From assembly GCA_949987705.1 (NCBI GenBank), contig OX465282.1:84432070-84496069 (forward strand): 64,000 nucleotides of DNA. The letters run 5' to 3'. The notes below the pieces were generated by a model, which ran no database searches, had not been told where the DNA came from, and saw only the letters and a program-made list of their open reading frames with translations. The stretch's first letter is position 1. The number at the start of each line of letters is the position of its first letter. Source of the DNA: Thereva unica (Eukaryota; Arthropoda; Insecta; Diptera; Therevidae). The translations under genes were made by a program, and so were the position numbers. Of the stretch, positions 32,865 to 56,657 are shown in pieces.

Positions 32865-33930
32865 AGTAATCAGCAATCTCAATTTGGATTGTCCAAAAAT
32901 GCTTTTGAAATGTTTCGATAAGATATATTTTTGGTTTTTCAAACAATCAAGTCAATTTGATATTTTTCCAGCTTACTTAAAAAGGCAGCTCTTCAAAAGA
33001 TTCTTTAGATAACATTTGAATGTAAATTGTTTCGGCTTGATTAATTATAAACGATCAGTTCATAATTTTTGGGGACATTACCAAAATAATAATTGTTAGT
33101 TGAATTCGTATAATTATTATTACTTTAGGATGTTATTGACATATTGCTACAAAGTTTATTCAATAAAAGCTATCCTTTATATTGAGATTTGTTTGTGGGC
33201 TTTCAATTTTATACTGGGCATAAATGTTGGATGGCCTCTTGTATGCATTCTTTTTTTGATGCCCCTAGAGCAACTGGTACCAAAAATTTAGTAGATAGTC
33301 AATCACCAAAAATCTTAATTATCCTGCAATATGAATTGTTTCTCTATCTTTAGAAAACAACATCGGTACAATGTCTCAAAAAGTTCATCGTAACCAAGTA
33401 TCTACCCCTTGTACCGATCATTAGCTAGGATTATAGTAATACAATATTATTTACATACTGAAAAAGAAGTGAAAATGGAAGACATCTTGGCAAATGCTTC
33501 ACTGTCCTTGAGATCAGCTGATAAAAATTTCAATGCGAGTGAAAAAATCAAAATATCGCGCAATGTGTGCGGAAGAAAGATAAAAAATGTTGGGGAAGTA
33601 CGAGTGGACAATAGAAGTGTAATCCAGTAACTGGAGTGCTGTAGCAAAACGAAATTTTTACGCATACAAACTCAAATTCTATACCAGCTACACGTACTCT
33701 GTTCCAACCCAGCGGGAAATATTAGTACCCAGTTCAAAAATTCGATATTCCAATAAAAAATCAATTCGTCGAACAATTAATTTTTAATATTAAGTTATTA
33801 TTATCGCATAATATCACATACAATCACAAATTCTTTGGTTACATATTTGCTTATCAAATTAGTTAAATTTAATGAGTGACAGTAGATTGAAAACCAGTGA
33901 AAAAAGTTTTGTTGTATTACAAGTGCTTAC
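32865..33930. other. Intergenic; one unrecognised open frame
   Basis: A plus frame at 33474-33630 (MEDILANASLSLRSADKNFN and on, 51 residues) has no family I know. It could be a decayed exon or chance. Remaining sequence is AT-rich. Confidence 0.35.
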
Positions 33931-33975
33931 GACGAGATTTTTGTCGAGCGAACTCGTCAATGATGGAGTCTAACT

Positions 33976-35014
33976 CTAATGTTTGCAACGTGTCTTTTTC
34001 GATACATAAAATCGCCAATTGTTGAGTCTTTCTTCTAACATTGTGGAACGTTGATAAGTTTTTATCCGTTTTAAACAAGAGAAAGATCGCTCAACAGTGC
34101 AATTAGTCGCTGCAGTGCAAGTGTACATTCGTAGTGCGATGTCGACATTCGGATAAATACCCTGAAAATCATTTTCTCTGATCCAATGACACAAATCGAT
34201 GGAAGTTTTCGGTTTCAAATTCTGATCTAGTGCTGCCAGATGCGATTTCAAGTATAGTAACTCAGAAAGTAAACTTTCCTCTAGATCGTTTGGAAATGAA
34301 GAAACTAATTTTTCCGCTGCAGCGTCTAGTTCAATTGAAGACAAACTTTCGAACTGAGTAATCGCTTTTTTCTCGTTGATTGCTACATATGCGACTCGTC
34401 TCATGTCCAGATCGAGAATTAGTATATCAATAATGATGAGTTGACGCGAAAGCTCTCCCGCGGGTTTAGTTGCACCTGAGTTTCCTGAGTTTCGTCAAAT
34501 TGGCGTATACATTTCCTGCCATGTTTTATTTCGACATTATAGGTGTCTGTCGATGACAAATGTCGTCCCTTTTCCCAAACTCATCAAATTTATCTCGAAG
34601 AGATTGAAACAAGTGTAAAGGGGAATCGTAAATTTAATTTACCGAGGACAAATCAATGTGTACTTTTTGGAGACTCGCGTTAGCGCTATGTATACACTCT
34701 AAGATGAAGCCCCATAGTTCTATCATAATACCCGTCTCAAGATAACCCAACTGAATTTCTGGTTTTTGATGTAAATCTTCCTCTATACTTTGAAACGCAT
34801 CTAAAACGTCATAAAATTGGTATTTCAAAACCCTAACAGCATCATCTTGAGCAGACCATCGCGTTGTAGATTGACTTTTCAACGTAGTGGAATTTTGTTC
34901 ACCGGTTTTTTGTAGAATTTCCACCTCTCGGTAGATCCAGCAAAAAAATAATAAACACCTTGCAGTATCAAAAAAAATCGGAGGCAGCACAACACGACTT
35001 AATGCATAAAACAA
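33976..35014 (-). pseudogene. hAT-superfamily transposase pseudogene (ZMYM-like)
   Basis: Two minus frames hold parts of one transposase. 35014-34634 contains LKSQSTTRWSAQDDAVRVLK (the T.W.AR..A block) and a helix-rich region ending SLQKVHIDLSSVN. 34404-33976 contains the C-terminal hATC dimerisation domain: IALRMYTCTAATNCTVERSF then SCLKRIKTYQRSTMLEERLN. Stops and shifts lie between them. The DNA-binding N-terminus is not seen, nor are terminal repeats or 8-bp duplications. Confidence 0.75.
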
Positions 35015-35403
35015 ATATGAACTAACCCATTCGCATCAGGAGGAAGCGCATCTGGACAATTTTTAGGGACCGATTTATCTGTTTGCAAGTCTTCATCAAC
35101 AAATTCATCATGTACCCTACACAAAATAAATTGCAAAAATGATATGTGTATTAGAAATGTTGTAAAACGCTGGAATTGTTTTTTTATTCGTTCATGATTT
35201 TCAAATCAAATGTTCAATTAAAAAGCTAAATATGTAACTCTAACGTATAACTCTTAACTGCATACTGACTGCCGCGATTTAGTTTTCTAAATTGTCTGGC
35301 GCATGTCGAATTGTGTAAATAAACTGAGTGCAAATAACGAGTGAAAATTACCTCCATTAGTTATTGCGCATTATATTTATACTTATCTACGCGTTATATT
35401 ATG

Positions 35404-35547
35404 TTACATTGATTGTGATAAGGTCGGAGGAGCAAGTGGTCGAACATCACCGAGACATATTTGGTACAATCCAAACCTTTTAGATTGTGCAAGCCGAACA
35501 GTTGAGTTCACAAGTTCTTCAAAAGTTATTCTTCTTTCTAGATCCAT
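35404..35547 (-). CDS. Unrecognised 47-codon open frame
   Basis: Minus-strand ATG at 35547, starting MDLERRITFEELVNSTVRLA and ending PPTLSQSM. Composition looks protein-like, but I know no family. It could be a first exon of the adjacent hAT-like transposase or a small host fragment. No promoter evidence. Confidence 0.25.
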   Translation of the reverse strand: MDLERRITFEELVNSTVRLAQSKRFGLYQICLGDVRPLAPPTLSQSM

Positions 35548-35702
35548 TCTGATTGGATTAATGTTGTTAAGAATTACAAACAATTATTTTTCATCCTTTT
35601 TTGTGCATTTTGTGCAGATTTTTTCTGAAGTCGGTTTTTAAAAAATTTTTTTTTATTAAAAAAATTTATTTCCTGTAAAGTCGGTATACGGGCGGAGTTT
35701 TT

Positions 35703-36053
35703 ACGTGATAACGTCTTTTTTGTGTTATGTTTTTTGGAACAAAGGATTAAATGAAGATTACACTTTTAAATTCATATGTAAATCACTGACATATTTCATT
35801 TTATTTAATTTTTCAGTTTTATTTGCACTTTCGTTGTGTAAAATGACAAGTTCACTTATTAGTCTGTTCATACATATATAATATACATACATGCATACAT
35901 ACATACAATACAATACATACATACATAAATTTACAATCCCTTATGAGCCTCTTTCTCGAATGTTGCGCGAGCATAGTGACGTGACCGGACGTTAGTGACT
36001 TCGTTACAACTTTTTCGTGACGAGCCACATCGATTTATAAGACGTTATCACGT
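35703..36053. repeat. MITE-like inverted repeat with an internal ACAT microsatellite
   Basis: ACGTGATAACGTCT at 35703-35716 is inverted at 36040-36053. The middle holds about 55 bp of CATA repeats (35875-35930). Confidence 0.55.
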
Positions 36054-37570
36054 CACAAGCGTTGCAACGCATGCGGGTTTTTGCTAATTTAGAATAAATG
36101 ATACTAGTCGAAATAAAGGCTTTCGTAATGCGAAAAATACCGCACGAGATTTTTTACCAAATGATTTTATATATTTATATTAGCTTAAATTCAAAATGGC
36201 ATCATCCCCACCATTATGCTAAACTTACAGTGAAGGGAAACGCGTTTAATTCTATATCTCAGAAACTATGCACTTTACGACAAAAATGTATATAATCTCT
36301 TTTGTAGATAAATAGATGATTTAACTTTTTTGTTCATATTTTTTTTTTGTAAAGTCAAAATTTATTGGACTATACATAAACAAGGAAAATTCGAGATCAC
36401 CGGAAGGGGGCGGGGGTGCAAAAATGTGTCTTTTGGGGGGGGAAACGTGATATCTGAGAAAACCCTTATCGAAAAACGTTAAATGTAAAAGTTGTAGATA
36501 ATTAAGATATAAAAAAACTTTCATTCGAGAAATTTTTCTAAATAATCTCAAAAAATGGAGAAAAACGTCAAAAACCAATTTTTTTCATTTATCATTTTTA
36601 TCTATCACAAAAATGGTCCGATTTTAATGAAATATTGTGAAAATCTACATTTTGATATTTCGAAAAGCCGCAATTTTTTTTAAAGCGATTGATGGTTTAA
36701 ATTTTTTTATAAATATAATTTGAAAAGAAGGCCCTATTTTCAGTCAAAAAAGTTTGCAAGCGAAATTTTCATTTTTCAAATTTTTAAGGCGGCTTTTTGT
36801 TCGTTGAAACCTCTACTTTTAGATGGTGTAAAAAAATTATAGTGTCAGAATGAAAAAAACATCGATAAAAATTCGAAAAACCAAAAACATCCCTTTTCAA
36901 ATATCGTTTTTTCCGTAAACTTCACCAATTCTTTATTTCTCTTAGAAATGAATGTAGTTTATACTAGGAACTAAATTATCCACACATTTTAGAGTGAGTG
37001 TACATAAGTAACAATTAAATAAAGTTCCACAGAATATTCATAAATAAAATATATTTATCCGTATCCTCCTGTATTAAGATTATTTGGAAATATAGACTAG
37101 CCATAGAAGTTAACACTTCTAAAGTGTGGTCCTACGCAAACTAGTTTTTTTTTGGTATAAAGTATGTACTGGAATAATTTAAATTGTTCTCAACTCGATG
37201 ATATAAATTTACAATCTAAAATATTTGTTGACACTTCAATTTAAAAATTTATTCAATTTTGTTTGTCAAAATAATAAAACGATCTTGCCACTTATGAATT
37301 AAAAATAGCTGCTGTGACTGTCAAGTGTTTTTTAAGTGGTTAAAATACTAATAAACACTTAATTCATCGTTTTACAATTTACGTTATCTGAAAAGATAAG
37401 AAAACCGTATAATAAAAATATATAGGAAAGACGTCAAATTTAAGTCAGTTGCATCTTGTATACAATTTGACCCGCGATATTTCATAAAGTCGGCTCTACA
37501 CGATGCGGCGAACGTGCATACGAATGTTGGCTTCCAACGTTTGATTCAATGCCGACAACAAGCCGAATAG
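36054..37570. other. AT-rich intergenic DNA
   Basis: No gene. Low-complexity A/T tracts throughout; a G-run GGGGGGGG lies at 36434-36441. Confidence 0.4.
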
Positions 37571-37769
37571 CCCTAACTATAATGGTCTTAAGACTACTTA
37601 AGATGCCTCGTCAAATTCTTTTAATACTGTCTAATTTTCTGTCAAAACATAATGAATCTTTATCTTTATAGCTAAGCTTATGATTCATTACGTTTTGACA
37701 AAAACTTAGCCAGTTTTAAGAAAATTTGACGAGGCATCTTAAGCCGTCTTAAGACCATTATAGTTAGGG
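37571..37769. mobile_element. 199-bp palindromic MITE with CCCTAAC/GTTAGGG ends
   Basis: CCCTAACTATAATGGTCTTA at the left is inverted at the right end. The following CTTAAGATGCCTCGTCAAAT and TCATTACGTTTTGACA also pair with the opposite side. Non-coding. Confidence 0.85.
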
Positions 37770-37883
37770 GTTGTGTCCAAATACCAACGTTGGACCCTTG
37801 ACATTGGGCACTCGTAGTTCGAGCATCGGCCACACGATGCGTCCTACCATCAAGCGTTCAACGTTGTAGGGTGTCATAGTGTC

Positions 37884-38340
37884 ATGGCCCAAACTTTTCA
37901 AATATATTTTGAAGGCAGGCTTAATTTTAAGGAATCCTGCTTTCTCAACTCCTTATTCTCACTCGGCTTGAATCAAATGTGTGACTTATGTATTAGGGAG
38001 CAGTTGGATCTTATATTCTTTACTGACTTAGTCAACATAACTGTTGAACCCAGTCCAATAGCCATAACAGCTGTTGACAATTACCACTCTCCTCTCTTGC
38101 TTAATTATTGCTTCAATTCAGAGAATACGGAGGCGGTAACCCATTCCTTTAACTTAAAAAAGCTAGTTGCAAAAGCCTAACTTTAGTGAGCTAGATGACA
38201 GCTCTTCTAATCTTGCCTTGATAAATATCAACAACTTACTTGCGGCAAATGAACGACGTAGCACGGCTTTATGGTGTACTATACGAAGCCCTCGTTTCTT
38301 CAATCAATGCCTTATGAGCCCCCAAAATTTTTCATTTCAA
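37884..38340 (+). pseudogene. LINE endonuclease remnant (family related to 4.9-8.9 kb)
   Basis: The plus frame contains LGLNQMCDLCIREQLDLIFF and then TDLVNITVEPSPIAIT, which match the LINE endonuclease C-terminal block around DLIFTN, followed by DNYHSPLLL, the SDH-H region. It stops and shifts after about 100 codons. The matching RT part lies at 39.7-40.4 kb beyond two MITEs. Confidence 0.6.
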
Positions 38341-39199
38341 AGCATTTGAAAAATCATAAGAATAGGCTCTCGAAAACCTATTTAAAGGGAAAGGACTCTC
38401 CGAATTTCAATTCATTTATCAATTGATAGCCGCGCTTTTTTAATGAACTATTAGTGCAGCACACATAATTAAAATATCAGCACCATGTATGTCGTAGCTT
38501 TTATATAACTACAAACCTTGGTGAAATACCTCAAAACGTCAACTTCAAATGTCAATCGAAAACTAAGCGTGATATCGAAAAATTTTATTTCATATTTTCA
38601 ACTTATTTTGCTGTGCTTCATCATAATCCATCGATAAACAGGAGGCCCCGGGAGCTATAGAGGTCCCAACCAAAAGAGATTGAGATTTCGCCTTGAGCTA
38701 TTCTCAACTGATCTCTGTTAACAGAATGCGGTCCTCATATTATGCATACTCAACTACCTCCAGCGCTCGGTCTATGTATAGTACTTTCATCGAATTCATT
38801 AAAAAACGACAAGGGGAATTTTATGAAGCGCCTACTTCTGTGCCCAAAAAATTCAAAATTAAACGGATGAGTTGACAAATGTTACACGAATTCCGCTCTA
38901 GAAAATAATAAATTAGTTTCTAAAAAATCATTATTCAACATTCCGAAAACAAAGGGAAATTTTGAAATTTCTCAAAACCTCGATAGAGACCCCGATAAAA
39001 CATGGGTCTTGAGATTTGTATGGAGTAGAACTATAAAGTTCATTAAAAAACACAATAATTGCTATAACCGATTTCGTTCACTCTCTTTTGCTGTGTATCG
39101 AGAATATCTTAGCAGTGTGAGTGATAGGGTTCACTGATCCTAAAAACTTATTTAAATTTGTCAACTATAAGAAAAAAGTTGTTAACTACCCTAATACCC
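38341..39199. other. Intergenic between LINE pieces
   Basis: No gene recognised; open frames here are short and lack family features. Confidence 0.35.
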
Positions 39200-39330
39200 A
39201 GGACACACCAGCACTCTTTATCTTGATTATGACGTCAGAATGACGTAGACTGCATTTTATTTCCATATCTTTTGTATGGGTCTACGTCTTTTTGACGTCA
39301 TAATCAAGTTTAAGAATGCTGGTGTGTCCT
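39200..39330. mobile_element. Small palindromic MITE (AGGACACACCAGCA)
   Basis: AGGACACACCAGCA at the left is inverted at the right end (TGCTGGTGTGTCCT). Inner parts CTTGATTATGACGTCA and TGACGTCATAATCAAG also pair. Confidence 0.8.
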
Positions 39331-39336
39331 AGGTAT

Positions 39337-39710
39337 GGGCCTTTTCGTAAACGTCAAAGCAACAGAGCAACTGAGCAACAACGCATCGGTAACAAAGCAG
39401 CGCAAACTTCTTTTCGCATACGTATGCGGTACGTCAATCCGTTCCTAAACGCAACGTTTTTAATAGGAGTGAAAACGAAAAATACTAAAAATAAACATTA
39501 TGAATAGCTAAAGCCAACATTTTTATTTAGCAAGAAAAACTTTCATCCACTATTCAAAAGCATACATTCGAAAATGGCAGCGTTGTTGCTTCGACTGTTG
39601 CGCAACAAACTTGAATCTTGTGCGTTTTCGAACGAATGAATTTGGATCATCTGCGTTTAAGAACTCGTTGCATCGCTGCAAAGCATACGTATGCGTTTAC
39701 GAAAAGGCCC
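39337..39710. mobile_element. 374-bp MITE with GGGCCTTTTCGTAAACG ends
   Basis: GGGCCTTTTCGTAAACG at the left is inverted at the right end. TAT flanks both sides (39334-39336 and 39711-39713), a 3-bp target duplication. The ends resemble those of the element at 59910. Confidence 0.85.
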
Positions 39711-39711
39711 T

Positions 39712-40440
39712 ATAATACTATGCAGCACACAAACTGATCTAGTTGTGCTGTGCGTCACTTGCGATTTGCAACATGTTTGCAACATTCTTTCATCGATCTT
39801 TCACACCTTCTGCTTTCAACCTAATGATAATAATTTTCGTCACATAATTCTTAACCGTGAGGCTCATATTTTGCCTCTCTCAATTACCAGTGCTGATATC
39901 GTAAAACACATTGACGAGCTCTCATGCGCCTTCACTTCTGGCCCCGACGGTACTTCAATCTCCACTGAAAACCCCTTTTCAAAAATCCCTGGAATAAGGG
40001 TACTTCTCTACTTTTTGAAGAATAAGTTTGTAATTCACAAAAGTGGTAGCAAAAACAAAATATCGAATTGTAGACCAGTTGCGAAATTGTCTGTTATAGC
40101 GAAACTTTTTGAATAAATTATCTATTCTGCAATCGTGCTTATCTGCAACAGGATGGTCTCAAAGAATCTACATAGTTTTCTTGAACCTCGTTCCACTACC
40201 ACAGTGTTAGCAAAAACAAAATATCGAATTGTAGACCAGTTGCGAGATTGTCTGTTATAGCGAAACTTTTTGAATAAATTATCTATTCTGCAATCGTGCT
40301 TATCTGCAAGAGGATGGTCTCAAATAATCTACATAGTTTTCTTGCACCTCGTTCCACTACCACAAATTTTCTTGAGTTCACTTCTCATGCTGTCGAGGGT
40401 CTTCGTTTCCGGTTGTCAAACTGATTGTGTTTACACTGTA
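39712..40440 (+). pseudogene. LINE reverse-transcriptase remnant with a tandem duplication
   Basis: Plus frame SSIFHTFCFQPNDNNFRH, then FTSGPDG, then ISNCRPVAKLSVIAKLFE, matching RT blocks that precede QHGF in related LINEs. Later SCQTDCVYT resembles the segment before DFSKAFD. A 161-bp segment is present twice in tandem (see next feature). Stops and frameshifts are frequent. Confidence 0.65.
40046..40367. repeat. 161-bp tandem duplication
   Basis: TAGCAAAAACAAAATATCGA begins at 40047 and again at 40208; the two units differ at only a few positions. Confidence 0.9.
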
Positions 40441-40572
40441 GTAGTTATGCTAAATATTAAAAATATTTTGATGAAAAACAACATTAAAATGTTTATTCGA
40501 TAACAACAAAAAATGCACAACACCGTGTTTAAAACTTTGATCTTAGATTTTGAATCAAAAAATTGATATGAC

Positions 40573-51753
<11,181 letters not shown>

Positions 51754-52150
51754 TTTTTTAAATTTATTCAATATTACAATCGGTATTTAAGAAAGATCTT
51801 GAATTAAATATCTTCCTCCCGAAATCGGCAAACCTCCGTAATCTGACACAGTTTCAATTCAACTGATTAAAATCCGTTTTTCAATGACGGCTAAAGGTCA
51901 TCGCCTGTAATACGAAAAAAGAACTCTCATATTAGACACCTACTCGAGCGGCTGTTCTCATAATAAAACTAAAGGATTACTATTGTAAAATGATATAAAA
52001 TTTAAAATAAAAACTAAATTAAACATCATAATCCACCGTCTTATCAGCTTTATCAAATCTCCCTTTCATTTACTTCAACCCGAGTGTTTGACAGTTGCAG
52101 TACCCCCGGTGCACCTGCTGCATGCTTTTAGAAAAAAAAAGAGAAATTAG
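51754..52150. other. Upstream region of Pgm1
   Basis: Presumed 5' UTR and promoter of Pgm1; no TATA box or initiator could be assigned with confidence. Confidence 0.35.
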
Positions 52151-52646
52151 GGGTCTGTTCAAGATTTCTGCTATAGCAGCTTTAGTAGCAGAATTTCTAA
52201 ACTGTCAAATTACAGCAAAGCAAGAAAAAGCTGCTATGATATCTTGAACGCAGAAAAGCTGCTAGCATAGCTTTGTGTTAATGTATGTGTATGAGTATTT
52301 CTTGCAGTCAACTATTCCTCTCCCTACAATTAGAAAAAAGCCTGGCCGTGCAGTTGCAATCCCTAAATTTGTTATTTAATATGTATTAATGTCAACAAAA
52401 CCTCACTCAAGTCCGTCATTTTGGCAAAACGACCAATGACATTTACACACACATGTATGATTTACGTAGGTGCTTTCTTGCTTGCAGTCGAAACTGCGAG
52501 CAACAAAAAGCAGCTACATTAGCAGCTTTTCTCGAATCTTGAACACAAAAATAGCAGCTTCGTTAGCAGCTTTTTTGCTGTTTTGAACAGGAAAAGCATG
52601 ACAATAGCTGCTAAAAGCTGCTATAGCAGAAATCTTGAACAGACCC
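52151..52646. mobile_element. 496-bp hairpin MITE with GGGTCTG ends between Pgm1 and SsRbeta
   Basis: GGGTCTGTTCAAGATTTCTG and the following CTATAGCAGCTTT are inverted at the right end. TAG flanks both ends (52148-52150 and 52647-52649), a 3-bp target duplication. The inner sequence is full of AGCAGCTTT words that also pair. Confidence 0.85.
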
Positions 52647-52649
52647 TAG

Positions 52650-53065
52650 ATTAGCATTAGAGCACCGTGCAGGGTTGCGAAAAATCTGAATTTTCGTCTC
52701 GGGCCATCTAGGTACCAAATTAAAACTGAAAACAAGAACTTTTTAATAATAATTTGTACATAAAATCTTTATTGCAATTTATAACTAGTAAAAATAAAGA
52801 ATTAATTTGATAGTATACATATTTTAAATAAAACATGATATTCACCTGAAACCAGAGGTGTCGCTGCTAGCAAAGTGACAACTTTCAGCGCACTACATAC
52901 ACGTCACAACCTCTTCCATATGTTTGACGGCGCTTTCACTTGAGGGAAATTAGTCTTCGTGTCAAAAATCTCCAGTTGGCTGGACGTGAAAGGTTATATC
53001 CCGGGAAAAAATAGAGTTTTTCTTGTGTATTTTCGTAGAGTGTCTATTATTTATTAATAATAAAA
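52650..53065 (+). promoter_or_regulatory. SsRbeta promoter and non-coding first exon
   Basis: A strong donor, AAAA/GTAAGTATG, at 53065/53066 and an acceptor, TTTACAG, at 53267 define a 202-nt 5'UTR intron. The first exon therefore ends at 53065; its start is not resolved (no TATA box). Confidence 0.5.
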
Positions 53066-53267
53066 GTAAGTATGATTAATTTGTTCACCCAATAAGATTA
53101 AAAACTTAGTTTTGCTCAAGGCAAGTGCAAATTCGACTTTGAATATCACGAGTCCACTATATCGAAAAAGAAAAAATATTTTGCTAATTTACCACGCGAT
53201 ATATTTTCTGGATATAAAACTAATTTTCAAACTTCGCCACATTATAATAATTATTTCATCTTTACAG

Positions 53268-53915
53268 ATGTACAAATTTGCTGTTCTCCTAATAACATTT
53301 CTTGGAGTCCTTACTCTAGGACTTTCCTCGGAGGATGAAACAAGCGCAAGACTGTTAGTGTCCAAACAAATTCTCAATAAATATCTAGTAGAAAAAAGTG
53401 ATATACTTGTAAAGTATACATTATTCAACGTTGGAAATGGTGCTGCCGTTAACGTAAAAATCACTGACAACGGATTTCATCCAGAAGCCTTTGAACTTGT
53501 TGGAGGGCACTTAACTGCTACTATTGATAGAATTGCTCCACAAACCAACTACACTCATATTGCCATTGTAAGACCAAAAACTTATGGCTATTTCAATTTT
53601 ACAGCAGCTGAAGTTACATACAAGCCGTTAGAAGAAGGAGAAAAGGTCTGGCTTCTTATCCTTGCAACAAAATCATTAAGAAAATACTAATTTTTTTTTT
53701 GTATATATTTCTAGGTTCAATTCGCAATCAGTTCAGAACCAGGTGAAGGTGGAATTGTTCAATTAGTCGAATTCAACAAACGTTTCTCCTCACACTTCTT
53801 TGATTGGGTCGCATTTGGAATTATGACTTTACCATCACTCGCCATTCCATTCGCCCTGTGGCACTCGTCAAAGTCAAAATATGAGAAGCTCATTAAACCA
53901 AGGAAAGGACATTAA
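53268..53915 (+). CDS. SsRbeta: Translocon-associated protein beta (signal sequence receptor beta)
   Basis: Subunit of the TRAP complex at the ER translocon, which helps secretory proteins enter the ER. Exons 53268-53645 and 53715-53915 (192 residues), intron 69 nt, phase 0; the donor AAAG/GTCTGG is weak, the acceptor TTTCTAG normal. Domains: signal peptide [20 protein letters not shown]; a lumenal beta-sandwich with [20 protein letters not shown] and N-glycosylation sites NYT and NFT; then [20 protein letters not shown]; one membrane span (about [19 protein letters not shown]); and a short Lys-rich cytosolic tail. The ATG at 53268 follows an acceptor directly; the longer frame starting at 53112 is intronic. 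Length and order match the family. Confidence 0.92.
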
Positions 53916-54176
53916 TTTGTATAATTTAGAGCGCTAATTGTCCCTTGATCACTCCTTTTCTTATTCCTTTCCACAATTTAATTTTTTATACGGTAATTGA
54001 ATTTGATTAAATGTTCAATAACAGCTGCAACGAAAAGAAATAAATCGTTTTAGATTTGTACTAAGACGTCGGATTGTATATTTATTTGTCATAATTTGTA
54101 TTAAAGTTTTGACTGAAAACTGATTTTTTATTGCGAATACTTTATTGAGACCAGCTGCATGTTCTTAAATCCTAAT
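53916..54176 (+). terminator. SsRbeta 3' UTR with polyadenylation signal
   Basis: GAAATAAATCG near 54038 provides an AATAAA signal about 125 bp after the stop. Confidence 0.55.
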
Positions 54177-54179
54177 ATT

Positions 54180-55125
54180 GGGCGCTTTCAGTAAAGCTGG
54201 AAGTACATAATTGCATTGCGTTGCATGAATGCGTTGACAGATCAAGTTTACACTGTATATTTCAATGACGGCAGATCTATTAATGCGGCTCTACCTTCAA
54301 TGCAACGCAATGCAATGCAACAGTTGTTCAACTTTTAACTTTTACGCATACAACGCATTCAATACTCTGTCAAATTGGTCTTGTTTTTTTCTGCAAAATA
54401 TTATTAGCTCGGGTTAACTCAGTAATATATTAAAAATTGATTTTCTTGAGGGATTCAACACAAATGCAACATAAATTCAAATTTCAAAACGCATTTAAAT
54501 GCCAACACGCAACGCATTAATGTATCAAATACATATAATGTAACGCATTGCAGTGAAATCCAATCAAGTATTGCAATGCAACGCAATTATGTATTTCCAG
54601 CTTAATGCAGGATGCGTACGCAAATGACTTATTCAGCAATTGAAAGTGTGAAGCTTTCAATGACTGAATAAGTCAATTGCGCACGCATCCTGCATTAAGC
54701 TGGAAATACATAATTGCGTTGCATTGCATTGCAATACTTGATTGGATTACACTGCAATGCGTTACATTATATGTATTTGACACATTAATGCGTTGCGTGT
54801 TGGCATTTAAATGCGTTTTGAAATTTGAATTTATGTTGCATTTGTGTTGAATCCCTCAAGAAAATCAATTTTTAATATATTACTGAGTTAATCCGAGCTA
54901 ATAATATTTTGCAGAAAAAAACAAGACCAATTTGACAGAGTATTGAATGCGTTGTATGCGTAAAAGTTAAAAGTTGAACAACTGTTGCATTGCATTGCGT
55001 TGCATTGAAGGTAGAGCCGCATTAATAGATCTGCCGTCATTGAAATATACAGTGTAAACTTGATCTGTCAACGCATTCATGCAACGCAATGCAATTATGT
55101 ACTTCCAGCTTTACTGAAAGCGCCC
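54180..55125. mobile_element. 946-bp near-perfect hairpin element with GGGCGCTTTCAG ends
   Basis: GGGCGCTTTCAGTAAAGCTG is inverted at the right end, and pairing continues through the arms (GCAATGCGTTACATTATATG and GAATCCCTCAAGAAAATC are found on both sides). ATT flanks both ends (54177-54179 and 55126-55128). The central 100 bp equals the short element at 56955-57073. No coding sequence. Confidence 0.9.
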
Positions 55126-55259
55126 ATTGCTTCATGTACATTTGCAGCTCTTTTGACGAGAGATGAGAATTGCGTTGCGCTCCATAGCTGATACAACTAA
55201 GATCGCTACCGCAGCATGTTGATCTGATGCTGCACATTGCATATATTTAAGTTCTGATA

Positions 55260-55390
55260 CCGCCTTTTAGCAATGGCTGGCGGCAATGTTGGGTTCGAGA
55301 GTACCGGATTTGGAAACAAAGACGGCAATCAAAAACGCCAACAGAGGTACACCGCAGGGAGGAATACAAAAAGATGGAGAGGAGAGCTAA
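55260..55390 (+). pseudogene. LINE RT motif fragment (RGTPQGGI)
   Basis: A plus frame contains NANRGTPQGGIQKDG, like the RT block G.PQGG.LSP. Very short; assignment rests on that block. Confidence 0.4.
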
Positions 55391-55439
55391 GGTAGTAGCC
55401 AACGTAGATGACTACTCACGGGGAATACGAAAATTCCCA

Positions 55440-56150
55440 TCTTCAACCTCCTTTAATCCATTATGGGACATAGTGCGGAAACAGTTGCCCTTCAGCAGAC
55501 TGTTTTGCGCGATAGGTCTCAGCTCTGACTAGGATCTCCCAGTTGTTTCGGCCTCTGCTAGTAGGGTTCTCCCCCACGTTGTTCTGGGTCTTCCGACTCG
55601 ACGGGATCCTTGGCCATTCCAGTCAAGGTTCTGTTTGGCTAGATTCGCGTCGCAAAGCATGGACAATTCAATTCCATTTCCTTCGCCTGATTTGGTTGTC
55701 TATCCTTTCTAGGCCATAGTTTTCCATTTGAAATTCTATCTTGCTAGCGGATTTCTATGATACGTAGGCATCTGTTGAAGAAAACTTGATAAAGCTTAGT
55801 GATGAATTGGGTAACTTTCCATGGTTGTAAGTTGCATCAATGATTGCAATCTCTCCATCTTGTCAACATGTGCCCAAATTCCATAATTTTTTATCGAATT
55901 CGAAAAATTGTCCATCAATGATTAGAGTTAATTTCCATCACTGATTTCTGATGGCATTGTGATGGAACTTGAAACACACCCCATGTTTCGCAACCATACA
56001 AAAGAACTGCCTTGACGTTGGAGTTGAATAGTTGCAATTTGGTGTTAATTGAGATCTCCGTTGATCTCCATATGCCGAATCGGCATACATATGCACTAAA
56101 CTGTATCCTCCAGGGTAAAATTTCTGGGTCTAACACTGGACCCAAAACTT
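55440..56150 (-). pseudogene. RTE-type LINE 3' part
   Basis: Minus frame: INTKLQLFNSNVKAVLLYGC then ETWG, an RT-thumb block, then in other frames GQGSRRVGRPRTTWGRTLLA and RPIAQNSLLKG, finally ATVSALCPIMD and a stop. The C-terminus equals that at 12.4-12.5 kb. Frameshifts separate the parts. Confidence 0.65.
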
Positions 56151-56406
56151 AATTGGAAGGCAAACATCAAGGTAAGGGTAAGAAAGGGCTGCTAAGTATT
56201 CCACACCTGTAAAAAACCTCAACAAAAGATGGTCTTGTATTTGCACACTACTGGGATACAACAAATTCACGTATGGTTCGCTAGTATAGTGGCCACCGCT
56301 GAGCAGGACCTATACCATTATAAAGCGGCGAAGGGCCCAGCGCATGGCAACAATAGGAGCCATGAAAACGCACCTACCGCATGCCATTGATGTTCCTTTG
56401 CACCTG

Positions 56407-56657
56407 GGGCCGATTCGTGTATGGCGAAAGACGATAATCGAACGAAAAGAAATTGAAGTCGAAAAATTTTTGTCGACGAAAATTTTAGCGTTCCCATAGG
56501 TCGAAAGAAAATTGTTCGTGTCCTAATGCAAAAACTCGATAACCCAAGAGCTTTCGAGTGCCTTTCGTCGGCTTCAGACGAAAATTTTAAATTTTTTCGA
56601 CTTACGCGAACCCGAGACGAAAACAAATTTTCGTTTTCGACATACACGAACCGGCCC
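56407..56657. mobile_element. 251-bp MITE with GGGCCGATTCGTGTATG ends
   Basis: The left end GGGCCGATTCGTGTATGGCG is inverted, with one or two changes, at the right (GACATACACGAACCGGCCC). CTG flanks both ends (56404-56406 and 56658-56660). The interior is rich in GAAAATTTT/CGTCGAC words. Confidence 0.85.

Noticed and set aside
53112..53267. Upstream start for SsRbeta giving a longer N-terminus
   Set aside because: The region lies between a strong donor (53066) and an acceptor (53267); the signal peptide begins at the ATG at 53268.
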